Shown here: piece by piece, positions 10,054-18,860 of the stretch
Layout: every line of letters starts with the position of its first letter
Position numbering within the stretch: position 1 is the first letter of the stretch
Origin: Armatimonadota bacterium
GTDB lineage: Bacteria > Armatimonadota > Fimbriimonadia > Fimbriimonadales > ATM1
Length of the DNA stretch: 64,000 nucleotides
Direction of reading: 5' to 3'
NCBI GenBank assembly: GCA_021324165.1
Contig: JAJPJR010000035.1
Span: forward strand, 24,809-88,808
The notes under the pieces: generated by a model
Database searches by the model: none
What the model was told of the DNA's origin: nothing
The model's input: only the letters and a program-made list of their open reading frames with translations
Translations under genes and position numbers: made by a program

Positions 10054-10759
10054 CGCAATGAACGGATCGCTTCTTACTGCGCTTGGATTCGTCACAGGTA
10101 TTTCGGTTTTCATCATCGTGCTGGCTGCGACTCCGAACGGCCGCAAGCATGCGCTGCCTTTTGCGGCTGTTTCCGTGTTTTGCGGTGTGATCGGAGCCAA
10201 ACTTTCGCAATGGGCGATCACCGCGCCGCACCGCGCCGATGCCGAACTGCTCAGCCTCGTCGAATCAGGCCGGACGATCTTGGGAGGGATTCTTTTCGGG
10301 TGGCTCGGTGCCGAACTTTACAAACGCCGCTTGCACGTTGACGTTCAATCGGGCGCCGCATTCGCGCTGGCCATTCCAGCGGGTGAAACCATCGGCAGGC
10401 TCGGCTGTTTCGTCAACGGATGCTGCTTCGGTTCGCCCACGAACGTCGCTTGGGCGGTGTTTCAGCACGGAGCGCGCAGACATCCCGCACAACTATATTC
10501 CGCGGGCGCGGCGATGCTGCTGTTTTTTGCCGTTTTGTTGTTTCTTCGCCACAGCCGTCCCGATATCGCGTTTCCTTTGTTCCTTCTTTTTTATTCGGCA
10601 ACGCGATTTATTCTGGAGTTCTTTCGCGATTCGCAGCGAGTCGCTCTTTCCCTTAGTCTTGCGCAATGGGTTTGCATTGCTGCTGCCTTAGGATCAATCA
10701 GCATCATCTGCGTTCGAACTCGTTCCAAAAAGATTCAACCGGAGGCCGCAAACTTTTGA
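10022..10759 (+). CDS. Lgt-like integral membrane protein
   Basis: About 245 residues with seven or so hydrophobic helices. It resembles prolipoprotein diacylglyceryl transferase: GRLGCFVNGCCFGSPT at about 125-140, HPAQLY and RFILEFFRD. The usual Lgt motif GRxGNFxNGE is altered to GRxGCFxNGC, and the conserved HGG histidine is absent (SGRTILGGILFG). It is therefore probably a paralogue with another lipid donor or acceptor rather than the housekeeping Lgt. The start could be ATG 10022, 10031 or 10058; all lie at or just past the end of the radical SAM gene, with no good ribosome site, so translation is probably coupled. The operon link to the Tes-like protein suggests work on the same lipids. 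Confidence 0.75.
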   Translation: MRAMTEPALHNAMNGSLLTALGFVTGISVFIIVLAATPNGRKHALPFAAVSVFCGVIGAKLSQWAITAPHRADAELLSLVESGRTILGGILFGWLGAELYKRRLHVDVQSGAAFALAIPAGETIGRLGCFVNGCCFGSPTNVAWAVFQHGARRHPAQLYSAGAAMLLFFAVLLFLRHSRPDIAFPLFLLFYSATRFILEFFRDSQRVALSLSLAQWVCIAAALGSISIICVRTRSKKIQPEAANF

Positions 10760-11082
10760 CGCACATAAGGTGCCCCCGCTGCCGAACGGAAGTTTCACAA
10801 TCAGAGACTGTGTGCCCTGCATGCGGTCAAAGGCTGATCGAAGCCGGGCCGCCGCCGATTCCACGACTGCGGACAAACTATTCCAATCCCGTTGTGTCGG
10901 GATTAATTACGGCATTTTTGATTCTCGCTGGACTCGGCCTCGGCGCGTTTGGACTGTGCATGGGTCTGTTTGCTGCAAGCGGCGACGGCGTTTCTGCGCT
11001 GCTGTTTGTCGTCGGCGGCTTACTCCTTGCCGTGGTTTTCATAGTTCTTGCCGTAAGAGTTTCCCGCGGAGGAAAAAGATGA
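10756..11082 (+). CDS. Small zinc-ribbon membrane protein
   Basis: A 108-residue protein with an N-terminal zinc ribbon (CPRC...CPAC, spaced 15 residues) and two hydrophobic helices (about residues 43-65 and 75-98). TTG at 10756 is chosen because it overlaps the Lgt-like stop as TTGA and has GGAGG ten bases upstream; a frame extending further upstream lies inside the neighbour. The family is not recognisable and the role is unknown. Tight coupling places it in the radical SAM/Lgt-like operon, perhaps as an accessory membrane component. Confidence 0.7.
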   Translation: MTHIRCPRCRTEVSQSETVCPACGQRLIEAGPPPIPRLRTNYSNPVVSGLITAFLILAGLGLGAFGLCMGLFAASGDGVSALLFVVGGLLLAVVFIVLAVRVSRGGKR

Positions 11083-11339
11083 CTTCTGAAATCAAAACGG
11101 GCGCGCGTTTAGAATCGCTCGCATTCACGTTTTGCAAAATCGCGACGTTCGCACTGATTGCGCAGCGCTTTACCCTGCCGATCGCCGCGCTGCTCGCCGC
11201 CGTGTTCTATGTGCTGGCTTTTGTTTTTGGAAAACGCGATACACGGTGCTGGCTGCAGTGGCCGCTGCTGATTGCGGGAGTGTGGCTTTGCGTGCTGATC
11301 GGTTGGATTTATTTCGAATTCTTTCGGATAAAGGGGTAA
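11079..11339 (+). CDS. Small hypothetical membrane protein
   Basis: An 86-residue protein with two or three hydrophobic stretches (about 20-50 and 62-80) and few charges. Its ATG overlaps the preceding stop by four bases and has GGAGG seven bases upstream, so it is a real, coupled gene although I do not recognise its family. It ends the tightly overlapped radical SAM operon; the next gene begins 12 bases later with a different kind of start signal. Confidence 0.7.
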   Translation: MTSEIKTGARLESLAFTFCKIATFALIAQRFTLPIAALLAAVFYVLAFVFGKRDTRCWLQWPLLIAGVWLCVLIGWIYFEFFRIKG

Positions 11340-11351
11340 CCTCGCGCTAAA

Positions 11352-14300
11352 ATGTTTGTGGCATTGATCGCGATTGCGGAACTGATGGGCTCAGAAAATC
11401 AGCATCCCCTAACGCTCGAATCGAGCACCGTTCGATACACGGCAGCAAAACAGGGCGGCGAATGGGTCGAAAAAATCGAAGCCAAAGACGCGCAAGGCCG
11501 CTTTCGACTGGTTTGCGCATCACCGACAAGCGGTCTGGTGCAGTCTCTCGTCACGAACCCGCGCAATTCGGCGCTGATTGTGGGCGGCACAGGGCTGTAT
11601 GAATCGCCGCCGAGTTTGAAATTCAGTTCGGCACGTGCGGCAGACCGAAAACTGATCCTCCGTTCTACGCTCCAAGGATTCACAATCACAAAAACTGTTT
11701 CGCTCACTCAAGACGGGTTAGGGCTCGACGTCCGCATTGCCGCAGAATGCCATGCGAGTTCCCCCAAGCTGCAGCAGATGCTCAGCGCCTACGCGTTCGT
11801 TCCCGATGGTCAGGCGCAATCCAAATATCATCATCCCGATGCCACGTTTGCGCCGCAGCTTCGTCCGGGACAAGAAAATGTGATTGGCGATCACACGTTC
11901 CGCGCGCCGTTCGTGAACGTGCAAACGCGCGAGATCGCCGTCAGTTTGGTGCCAAGCCTCGACACATTGCAATCCAATCGCGCAATGCCCACAATTCTTG
12001 ATTTAGATTGCAAGAACGGTGTGATAGATGCGCCGATCATCGCGTTCGGGTTTTGCAACTACCAACTGGCCGGACACGTGTACTTCGTCCGAAAACCGGC
12101 CGCGCGGTCGCTTCCAAAGAAAATCGCATTTGCCTACACGCTTCTGCCCACAGCGCAAGCCGCTCCGTTTGCGGCTTATGCGTGGCCCATCGCACGGCTT
12201 TGGCATCAGTACGGTTCGCGCAACTTTCGAAAAGTTCTGCCCCAAGTGATGCCGTGGGATGAGTATGCAAAAGTCTGCTACCCTGCGGCGTTTGCCGAAA
12301 AGTATGGATCGAACACCCTCGGATGGTTTGAACAAAAAATCGGCGATCATGACTGCGGAGGCATCTGCGCAGGCTGGGGATTCGAGCGCGGCTGGGTGTC
12401 GTGGCAGTGCTGGTTTAATAATCTTCGCTCTGCGTGGGGCATGCGCGCGTTCGGAGAGCGGCTGAACAATCCCGATTGGATTGACAAAGCCGACAAAATG
12501 CTCAACTTGGCGCTGGCCGCTCCGGTTGACCGCGGCGCGTTTCCAACGACCTATGATTCGCGCACGCATGAATGGATCGGATGCCTGGTCAAACCTCGTG
12601 CCGATGCGTATTACGATCTTCCATCCATGGCTTGGAAAGGCATCTGGTTGATCGAGTGGTTGAAATTCAACCAAAGAAGCGGTGACATAAAAAGGGTGTG
12701 CAGAAATCTCGCCTCGTTTTTTGTTGAACACCAGGCATCCAGCGGCGCCTATCCGGCATGGATGACAAAAGATTTTCAACCCGTTCACGAACTTTCTGCT
12801 TCCGCATCATCGGCGCTTCCCGCATGGTTTCTGCTCATGTGGAACGAAATCGAACCGAACGATAAATGGCTGAATTCGGCCAAAAGAGCAGGCGGATTCT
12901 TGATTGCGTCGGTGATACGCCAACAGAAATATTACGACTTCGAAACGTTTTTCAGCTGCTCGCCAAAGCCGTGTTTAGACGAAGACGAACCGATGCGCGA
13001 TGTGCACACAAGGCTTCTTCCGCAAAACACGCTGTGCATGCAATGGTGCGCCGAGGCGATGCGAATGCTGTTTGAAACCACCCGCGATGAAAAATATAAA
13101 ACCTACGGATTGATGGCGCTCGACATGATGAACGCCTATCAAAACATTTGGTCGCCGCCGTGGATTACATCGGCCTACACGTTTGGCGGTTTCGGCGTAC
13201 AAAACAGCGACGGCGAACACCTGGATGCGCGGCAGGCGCAGTTTGGAGTTACAAATTTCGAATGGGGAGTTTTGCTTCAACAGCCTGAATATTGCGAGCG
13301 CGGTGTGGCGGCTGTGCGTGCGGCGATGACGCTGATTAATCATCCACTGCACGAGCGCAACAATCTATATCCAGAACCGAACTACCCGCTCGGACTTCAG
13401 CCCGAAAACGTTGCGCACGGCGGATCGGATCATCAAGCAGGCAGAACCGGATTCGATTGGGGAGAAGGCAGCGGCCTCGCGAGCGCCGCATATCTTCTTA
13501 CCAAATATGGAAGCGCCTACGCATTCAAAAACGCGCGCAGCGCAATCGGAATTGACGCGGTGGTGCCGGTGAAACAAGGCGGTTCTTGGTCGCTCATCAC
13601 ACCGATCAATCTGCTTCCCGCGCCGTGGCTTAGCACTTTCCAATGCCAGTTCAATGGAAAGAGCGTAACGGCCCGGCAGGAAATGGGCGTATCCAATCTC
13701 CGGCTGCGATTGGAATCCAACGCTGTTGTTGGCAACCTGAATGCGTTCGCATCGGGGCCCGCGACGCTTGAAATCTTGTGCACGAATGACGATTCTTTGG
13801 ACATGAGCAGTTTTCCCATCGAAACGTCTGGGATCGCGCCTGTTCGGTTTCCGCTTTCTTCGTTGCGCGAATATCGCCTGCGCCTTCGTTTGCGGCAAGG
13901 CGGCGCCGTAACCGACAAAATGCTCCACTTCGTGATTGATCCAGAATGGAACTTCGACAACCCCGAAGGGTGGACGTGCAAAGGCAACATCCCTTCCATG
14001 ACGACCGAATCAAAAAGAAGGGATTTCGGCGCAAGCGGCAGTCGGTTTATCGGCACTTGCGAAGACGGTTTGGGCGGCTACGACGACTCATTCACCTGCG
14101 AAATCGAATCTCCGTGCTTCTTTTCAACGAAACCTCATCTCGCTTTTCTCATTGGGGGCGGCTCCGGAAGCCGGACCTATTTGGCGCTTGTGGACGCGGG
14201 TACAAACGAAATACTTTTGCAAGCCCGCGGCCAAAACGATGAAAAGATGCGCGAAGTCAAATGGGACATATCCCGCTTCGGCAATCGAATGCTCAAAATC

Positions 14301-14369
14301 AGAATCGTTGATCGCGAACTTGGGCCTTGGGGACACATTAATGTGGATCGCATTCGAACCGAAAACTGA
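11352..14369 (+). CDS. Large glycosidase-like protein with C-terminal sugar-binding-type domain
   Basis: A protein of 1005 residues. Residues ~25-270 look like an all-beta domain. Residues ~290-720 are helix-rich, with W- and H-rich repeats (WGFERGWVSWQCWFNNLRS, DLPSMAWKGIWLIEWLKF) like the (alpha/alpha)6 toroids of polysaccharide lyases and glycosidases. The last ~110 residues (FLIGGGSGSRTYLALVD ... GPWGHINVDRI) match the beta-sandwich found attached to secreted levanase-type and other glycoside hydrolases. The N-terminus is a short hydrophobic stretch, so export is possible. I cannot name a catalytic family or active site. A TAACCT box nine bases before the ATG and the absence of a ribosome site suggest its own leaderless start. 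The stop shares one base with the hutI start. Confidence 0.65.
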   Translation: MFVALIAIAELMGSENQHPLTLESSTVRYTAAKQGGEWVEKIEAKDAQGRFRLVCASPTSGLVQSLVTNPRNSALIVGGTGLYESPPSLKFSSARAADRKLILRSTLQGFTITKTVSLTQDGLGLDVRIAAECHASSPKLQQMLSAYAFVPDGQAQSKYHHPDATFAPQLRPGQENVIGDHTFRAPFVNVQTREIAVSLVPSLDTLQSNRAMPTILDLDCKNGVIDAPIIAFGFCNYQLAGHVYFVRKPAARSLPKKIAFAYTLLPTAQAAPFAAYAWPIARLWHQYGSRNFRKVLPQVMPWDEYAKVCYPAAFAEKYGSNTLGWFEQKIGDHDCGGICAGWGFERGWVSWQCWFNNLRSAWGMRAFGERLNNPDWIDKADKMLNLALAAPVDRGAFPTTYDSRTHEWIGCLVKPRADAYYDLPSMAWKGIWLIEWLKFNQRSGDIKRVCRNLASFFVEHQASSGAYPAWMTKDFQPVHELSASASSALPAWFLLMWNEIEPNDKWLNSAKRAGGFLIASVIRQQKYYDFETFFSCSPKPCLDEDEPMRDVHTRLLPQNTLCMQWCAEAMRMLFETTRDEKYKTYGLMALDMMNAYQNIWSPPWITSAYTFGGFGVQNSDGEHLDARQAQFGVTNFEWGVLLQQPEYCERGVAAVRAAMTLINHPLHERNNLYPEPNYPLGLQPENVAHGGSDHQAGRTGFDWGEGSGLASAAYLLTKYGSAYAFKNARSAIGIDAVVPVKQGGSWSLITPINLLPAPWLSTFQCQFNGKSVTARQEMGVSNLRLRLESNAVVGNLNAFASGPATLEILCTNDDSLDMSSFPIETSGIAPVRFPLSSLREYRLRLRLRQGGAVTDKMLHFVIDPEWNFDNPEGWTCKGNIPSMTTESKRRDFGASGSRFIGTCEDGLGGYDDSFTCEIESPCFFSTKPHLAFLIGGGSGSRTYLALVDAGTNEILLQARGQNDEKMREVKWDISRFGNRMLKIRIVDRELGPWGHINVDRIRTEN

Positions 14370-15505
14370 TGCACGAGCCGTTTAACATCGTCGGCCTCAA
14401 CGGATCGAACTCCATCGGCGTTGCAAACGGGTTGTTTTGCAAGCCCATCGAAAACGCCGATGAACTCAACCTGAACGGCCGCCTTCTCACGCCCGGGTTT
14501 GTGGATTGTCACACCCATCTTGTGTGGGCCGGAAGCCGCGCCGACGAATATGTGCAAAGGTGCGCAGGTGTTGACTACTTGCAAATAGCCAAACAAGGCG
14601 GCGGAATTCTCAAAACGATGCAGCAAACCCGCAGCGCAACGATCAACGAACTTGCCGAATCCGTAATCGCACGAGCCGAAACAATGCTCAAAAACGGCAC
14701 CACAACCATCGAAATCAAAGCGAGTTATGGTCTTTCGCTCGAAGCGTCAAAAAAAGAACTCGATGCCGTTCAACGTGCCAAGCAGTCCATTAGGCAGAAC
14801 GTCATCGTAACGTTCATGGGCGCGCACGCATTCCCGCCCGAAATGAATTCCGAAAACTACATGCGGCTTCTTGAACAGGAGCTGATCCCGATGGCGGCCG
14901 ATCATCCGGTTGGCGTCAAGTTCAACGACTGCTTTTGCGAACAAACCGCATTCAACCTGCATCAAACGCGCAAAGTGATGCAAGCAGGAATCCAGCACGG
15001 TCTCACGCCAAAGGTTCACGCCGACGAATTCAATGTGTTGGGAGCAGTCGAACTTGCTTGTGAAATGGGTGCGGCAAGTTGCGATCATCTTCTTGCAAGC
15101 GGCAGCAGGCAGTTTCAAACCCTTGCAAAATCCAATACGGCTGCTGTGGTCTTGCCGTGCACGGCGTTTTATCTCAACAAACCTTACGCAAACGCGCGTG
15201 CAATGATTGATGCCGGATGCGTCGTGGCGTTGGGAACGGACTACAATCCGGGAACCAGCATGATCGGTTCCATGACCTTCGCGTTTGGGCTTGCAGTCAA
15301 CAAAATGCGTCTTTCGCCGCACGAGGCGCTCATCGCAGCAACCGAAAACGCCGCAAAAGCGCTGCGAGTTGAATCGGGAAAAATCGAGCCCGGCTTTCCT
15401 GCCGACTTCTGCATCTGGCCGTGTGCCAATCTCGACGAGCTCGCCTATCAGTTCGTGCACATCCAACCCGAATCGGTCTACATTAAAGGAGAACGTGTCG
15501 TGTGA
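14369..15505 (+). CDS. hutI: Imidazolonepropionase
   Basis: The 378-residue amidohydrolase opens the imidazolone ring to give N-formimino-L-glutamate, step three of histidine degradation. Signatures are TPGFVDCHTHLVWAGSRADE with metal ligands His48 and His50, PKVHADEFNVLG, SCDHLLASG and LGTDYNPGTS. The region before the HTH motif is about 20 residues shorter than in typical HutI (~400 residues), so the small N-terminal beta domain is trimmed. ATG shares one base with the preceding stop (TGATG), and the stop overlaps deoB as GTGA. The substrate maker HutU is encoded 7 kb upstream and the next enzyme, formimidoyltransferase, at 46003. Confidence 0.95.
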   Translation: MHEPFNIVGLNGSNSIGVANGLFCKPIENADELNLNGRLLTPGFVDCHTHLVWAGSRADEYVQRCAGVDYLQIAKQGGGILKTMQQTRSATINELAESVIARAETMLKNGTTTIEIKASYGLSLEASKKELDAVQRAKQSIRQNVIVTFMGAHAFPPEMNSENYMRLLEQELIPMAADHPVGVKFNDCFCEQTAFNLHQTRKVMQAGIQHGLTPKVHADEFNVLGAVELACEMGAASCDHLLASGSRQFQTLAKSNTAAVVLPCTAFYLNKPYANARAMIDAGCVVALGTDYNPGTSMIGSMTFAFGLAVNKMRLSPHEALIAATENAAKALRVESGKIEPGFPADFCIWPCANLDELAYQFVHIQPESVYIKGERVV

Positions 15506-16659
15506 TTTATGAAAGGGTGATCTGCATTGTCATGGACGGTTGTGGAGCGGGCGCAGCGCCGGATGCAGCCGACTTTGGCGACACAGGAATCAACGAAGGG
15601 CACACGATTCAAAACGTTTGGCGTGCGAACGGAGGCATCAATGCACCGCTTTTGCAATCTCTCGGACTGTTCAATGCCGCCAAAATCACAACCGACGCAC
15701 AGCCGCAAGCCGCATTTGGAAGGCTGCAAGAGTTCGGCAAAGGCAAAGACACAATTACCGGACATTGGGAAATGATGGGCATAAAAATCACCCGGCCGTT
15801 TCCAACCTACCCAAACGGTTTTCCACTCGACCTTATCGCGGATTTCGAAAGCGCGATCGGCACAAAAACAATCGGTCACATGCCCGCCAGCGGCACCGAA
15901 ATCATTGCAAAACTCGGCGAAACGCACCTGAAAACCGGATATCCGATCGTTTACACCAGCGCCGACAGCGTGTTTCAAATCGCCTGCCACGAAAGTGTGT
16001 ACCCATTGCAAAAACTTTATGCCATCTGCGAAACCGCGCGCAACTTGCTGGTGTTTCCCAACGACGTTGCCCGCGTCATCGCCCGTCCGTTTGAAGGCAC
16101 ACCGCAAACAGGCTTTCATCGAACCGAAAACCGCCGCGATTTTCCGCTCGATCCGCCGCGAAATCTAATTGACGATTTGTGTGAAACGTTCGGACCCGTT
16201 TACGGCATCGGCGTGGTTCCCGAAGTGTTCAACCACCGAGGTTTCCGCCAGGTCGAACGCACGCAATCCAATCCCGAACACGCCCAAGCGCTCGAAAACG
16301 CATTGCAATCCGATGCAAAGTTCATCTGGGCAAACTTCGAGGACTTTGATATGCTTTATGGGCATCGAAACGATCCGAAAGGCTTCGCAAACGCAATCGA
16401 ACAGTTCGATCGCATTCTGCAGCGCCTAATTCAGAACTTCAAACAGTCCGACCTGTTAATCCTAACGGCTGATCATGGCAACGACCCCACAACCCCCTCC
16501 ACCGATCATTCGCGGGAGTTCGTACCTGTGTGCATCTGGTCGCCTTCAAACTCTGTTCAAAACAACCTTGGCGACACGTTTGGCATGTGGCACATCGGCG
16601 GAACCGTCGCCCACGCGCTTGGCATCCCCGAAAAACTGCCGGCCTCACTGCTGCAATAA
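15502..16659 (+). CDS. deoB: Phosphopentomutase
   Basis: The 385-residue cytoplasmic enzyme of the alkaline-phosphatase superfamily interconverts ribose/deoxyribose 1- and 5-phosphates in nucleoside salvage. MDGCGAGAAPDAADFGDTG holds the N-terminal metal site, DTITGHWEMMGI and MPASGTEIIAKLGE are family blocks, and TADHGNDPTTPSTDHSRE carries the second metal site and the phosphorylated-enzyme region. Length is normal. GTG 15502 overlaps the hutI stop as GTGA and follows AAAGGAGAA. No other nucleoside-catabolism gene is adjacent. Confidence 0.96.
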   Translation: MIYERVICIVMDGCGAGAAPDAADFGDTGINEGHTIQNVWRANGGINAPLLQSLGLFNAAKITTDAQPQAAFGRLQEFGKGKDTITGHWEMMGIKITRPFPTYPNGFPLDLIADFESAIGTKTIGHMPASGTEIIAKLGETHLKTGYPIVYTSADSVFQIACHESVYPLQKLYAICETARNLLVFPNDVARVIARPFEGTPQTGFHRTENRRDFPLDPPRNLIDDLCETFGPVYGIGVVPEVFNHRGFRQVERTQSNPEHAQALENALQSDAKFIWANFEDFDMLYGHRNDPKGFANAIEQFDRILQRLIQNFKQSDLLILTADHGNDPTTPSTDHSREFVPVCIWSPSNSVQNNLGDTFGMWHIGGTVAHALGIPEKLPASLLQ

Positions 16660-16719
16660 CTCGTCATTTCCAACAGGAGCAATCCTGGCAACGGTGCGGA
16701 ACAACAACCCTACTTGAGG

Positions 16720-18111
16720 ATGCGGAACAGCCAATCAATTACGCCCCGAATTGACGTGCGGGTGGGCCTTCGTGTTGATCCGAAGGTCGTCCTATCCAGC
16801 CGCATTCTCGAACTTCCGCAGTTCGAACTCGAACAAGCAGTTCAGCAAGAAATCATTGACAACCCGGCGCTCGAAATGGTCGAGGAACAGTTCGATCAGA
16901 TTTCCGAAGAAGAGCTCACCCGCACAATCACACGAACCGCCGAAACAAAATCGCGCGAAGATGACTTCGATGCCTACGTGCCGAAACTGCTGGAACCCGA
17001 CGATGCAGCGAACTGGACGGAGTTCATCGCAGCGCCAACAACCCTCGAAGATCATCTTTTGGCGCAGCTGCTGCCAGCCGTCGAACCGCAATTGCAGCCG
17101 CTTGCGCGATACATGATCGAATGCGTTGCTCCCTCCGGCTATTTGGAAATGCCCATCGAGGAAATTGCACACACGTCTGGCTTTTCGCTCAAGCAAGCCA
17201 AAAAGGTCCTCGCAAAGCTCCAAGAATGCGATCCATCCGGCGTCGGTGCGCACAATCTAAAAGAGTGCCTGCTTCTGCAGCTCGCCGATCCGCAAGATGA
17301 CATCGAAAAACTGGCCAGACTCATCGTGGCAAAATATTGGGACGCGGTGCCGACCAAGCGTGCGCAAGGAATCGCGCGAAAAGTCGGCGTTCCAGAGACA
17401 ATGGTCGCCGAAGCGTTCGCTCGCATCGCTCGTCTTGCTCCCTATCCGGGCGATGCGTTTTCGACGGGCACACCGGCCGCATCGCGTTCAAAAACAGCAG
17501 CCGCCGCACCCGACGTCGTGTTTTGGCGCGACGAAAACGGAATCAAAATCGAAATCCGCGGCTGCGATGCCAGTTTTCTCAGCCTCAACAGTTGGTATCG
17601 AGAAAGATATCGCGCCATCAAACAAGGCACAATTCGGGCGGGTGGCGAAGAAGTCAAACACATTCAAGAATATGTCGGCAGGGCGCTGATGTTCATTCGA
17701 GGGCTTCAGCAGCGCAAACAAACGTTGCGAAAAATCGCCATTCATTTGTTGGACGAAGAACTCGCATTCATCGCAACGGGCTCATACAAGTTCTTGCGCG
17801 GCGAAACGCGGGTGCAAGCCGCCAGGGCCGTCAATCTGCACGAAAGCACCATAAGCCGAGCCACCATGGGCAAGTTCGTGCAAATCGCCAACGGCGACAT
17901 CGTTCCTTTCGACGTGTTTTTCAAGCCCGCCATTCGCGTGCAAAAAATGATCGAGGAGATTTTGCAAAACGAAAACCCCAACCGCCCCCTTTCTGACCGT
18001 GAAATTGCGGAGCAGCTCAAGTCGCGCGGCGTGAAGGTGGCGCGCCGAACCGTCAACAAATACCGAGAGCAGTGCCGAACTCTCTCCAGTCATCAGCGGC
18101 GGTCAGCCTGA
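16720..18111 (+). CDS. rpoN: RNA polymerase sigma-54 factor
   Basis: About 463 residues. The N-terminal activator-interacting region is short (LRVDPKVVLSSRILELPQFE, then NPALE), followed by an acidic linker, the core-binding domain (GYLEMPIEEIA, CDPSGVGAHNLKECLLLQL), the helix-turn-helix (NLHESTISRATM) and the RpoN box VARRTVNKYRE at the C-terminus, which reads the -24 promoter element. ATG 16720 is preferred over TTG 16714 two codons upstream; GAGG lies close by. The 60 bases between deoB and rpoN hold only a 5-bp hairpin. No sigma-54 activator (AAA+ enhancer-binding protein) is encoded in the window. Confidence 0.95.
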   Translation: MRNSQSITPRIDVRVGLRVDPKVVLSSRILELPQFELEQAVQQEIIDNPALEMVEEQFDQISEEELTRTITRTAETKSREDDFDAYVPKLLEPDDAANWTEFIAAPTTLEDHLLAQLLPAVEPQLQPLARYMIECVAPSGYLEMPIEEIAHTSGFSLKQAKKVLAKLQECDPSGVGAHNLKECLLLQLADPQDDIEKLARLIVAKYWDAVPTKRAQGIARKVGVPETMVAEAFARIARLAPYPGDAFSTGTPAASRSKTAAAAPDVVFWRDENGIKIEIRGCDASFLSLNSWYRERYRAIKQGTIRAGGEEVKHIQEYVGRALMFIRGLQQRKQTLRKIAIHLLDEELAFIATGSYKFLRGETRVQAARAVNLHESTISRATMGKFVQIANGDIVPFDVFFKPAIRVQKMIEEILQNENPNRPLSDREIAEQLKSRGVKVARRTVNKYREQCRTLSSHQRRSA

Positions 18112-18117
18112 GTTCTG

Positions 18118-18123
18118 TACAAT
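18118..18123 (+). promoter_or_regulatory. -10-like box before metallophosphoesterase gene
   Basis: TACAAT at 18118-18123 ends six bases before the ATG at 18130, the same geometry as at hutU. There is no ribosome site, so the transcript is probably leaderless. AGCGGC lies 17 bases upstream in the -35 position but is far from TTGACA. Confidence 0.5.
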
Positions 18124-18129
18124 CGCAGA

Positions 18130-18855
18130 ATGCCGCTGCGCATTCTGCACACGAACGACCTTCACGGCAAACTGAGCCCCGACATCGAACGCTCACTCGC
18201 TGAACATCGCCAAACGTGCGACTTCTATTTCGACAGCGGCGATGCCGTTGCCGCCGGCAATCTTGGAATCTGCACAAATCCAGACCCGGTGTGGAATGCG
18301 TTCGGGCGGCTGAATTGCACCGCCGGCAGTTGCGGAAACCGTGAGTTTCATATTTCCGAAGCCGGATTTCGAAGCAAACTTAAAGGCTGCCGCCATCCGA
18401 TTCTCGCCGCAAATCTCGAATGGAACGGAAATCCGCGCAAACCTCTACTCGATTTCGCCCCCGAAACTCCCCTTCCAAAACATCTCAAAATCAATCGCGT
18501 GGGAATCGTTGGAGTCATGGTGCCGATGGTCACCCAAAACATGGCCGCAAGGCACGTCAGCGCATTCATCAACACCGACCCGATCGAAGCAGCCGCAGCC
18601 GCTGCAGAACAATTAAGAAACGAATGTGAACTGATGATCTGCATTTCGCATCTTGGTCTTCAACGCGATTTTCTGCTTGCCGAGCGCGCACCGTATTTCG
18701 ATATCATTTTGGGCGGCCACAGCCACGACGCCCTGCCCGAACCTCAGCGCGTAGGCAGCAGCTGGATCTGTCAAGGCGGATCGCATGCCAAATACTGCGG
18801 CATTTATGTTTGGGATGGCGGCCGATTAACCGGAGGCCTCGTTCTGCTGCGCTGA
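18130..18855 (+). CDS. Metallophosphoesterase (5'-nucleotidase N-domain type)
   Basis: A 241-residue protein corresponding to the metallophosphatase half of UshA-type 5'-nucleotidases, without the C-terminal nucleotide-binding half and without a signal peptide. Metal motifs are visible: HTNDLHG, DSGDAV, CISHLGL and GGHSHD. The conserved GNHE motif reads GNRE, with Arg71 in place of the catalytic histidine, so activity may be altered or directed to another substrate. It starts 18 bases after rpoN behind a TACAAT box and converges on the helicase gene, leaving five bases between stop codons. The substrate is unknown. Confidence 0.8.
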   Translation: MPLRILHTNDLHGKLSPDIERSLAEHRQTCDFYFDSGDAVAAGNLGICTNPDPVWNAFGRLNCTAGSCGNREFHISEAGFRSKLKGCRHPILAANLEWNGNPRKPLLDFAPETPLPKHLKINRVGIVGVMVPMVTQNMAARHVSAFINTDPIEAAAAAAEQLRNECELMICISHLGLQRDFLLAERAPYFDIILGGHSHDALPEPQRVGSSWICQGGSHAKYCGIYVWDGGRLTGGLVLLR

Positions 18856-18860
18856 GTTTT

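Noticed and set aside
16674..16687. CAGGA-GCAA-TCCTG hairpin between deoB and rpoN
   Set aside because: Only five base pairs and no T-run; too weak to call a terminator.
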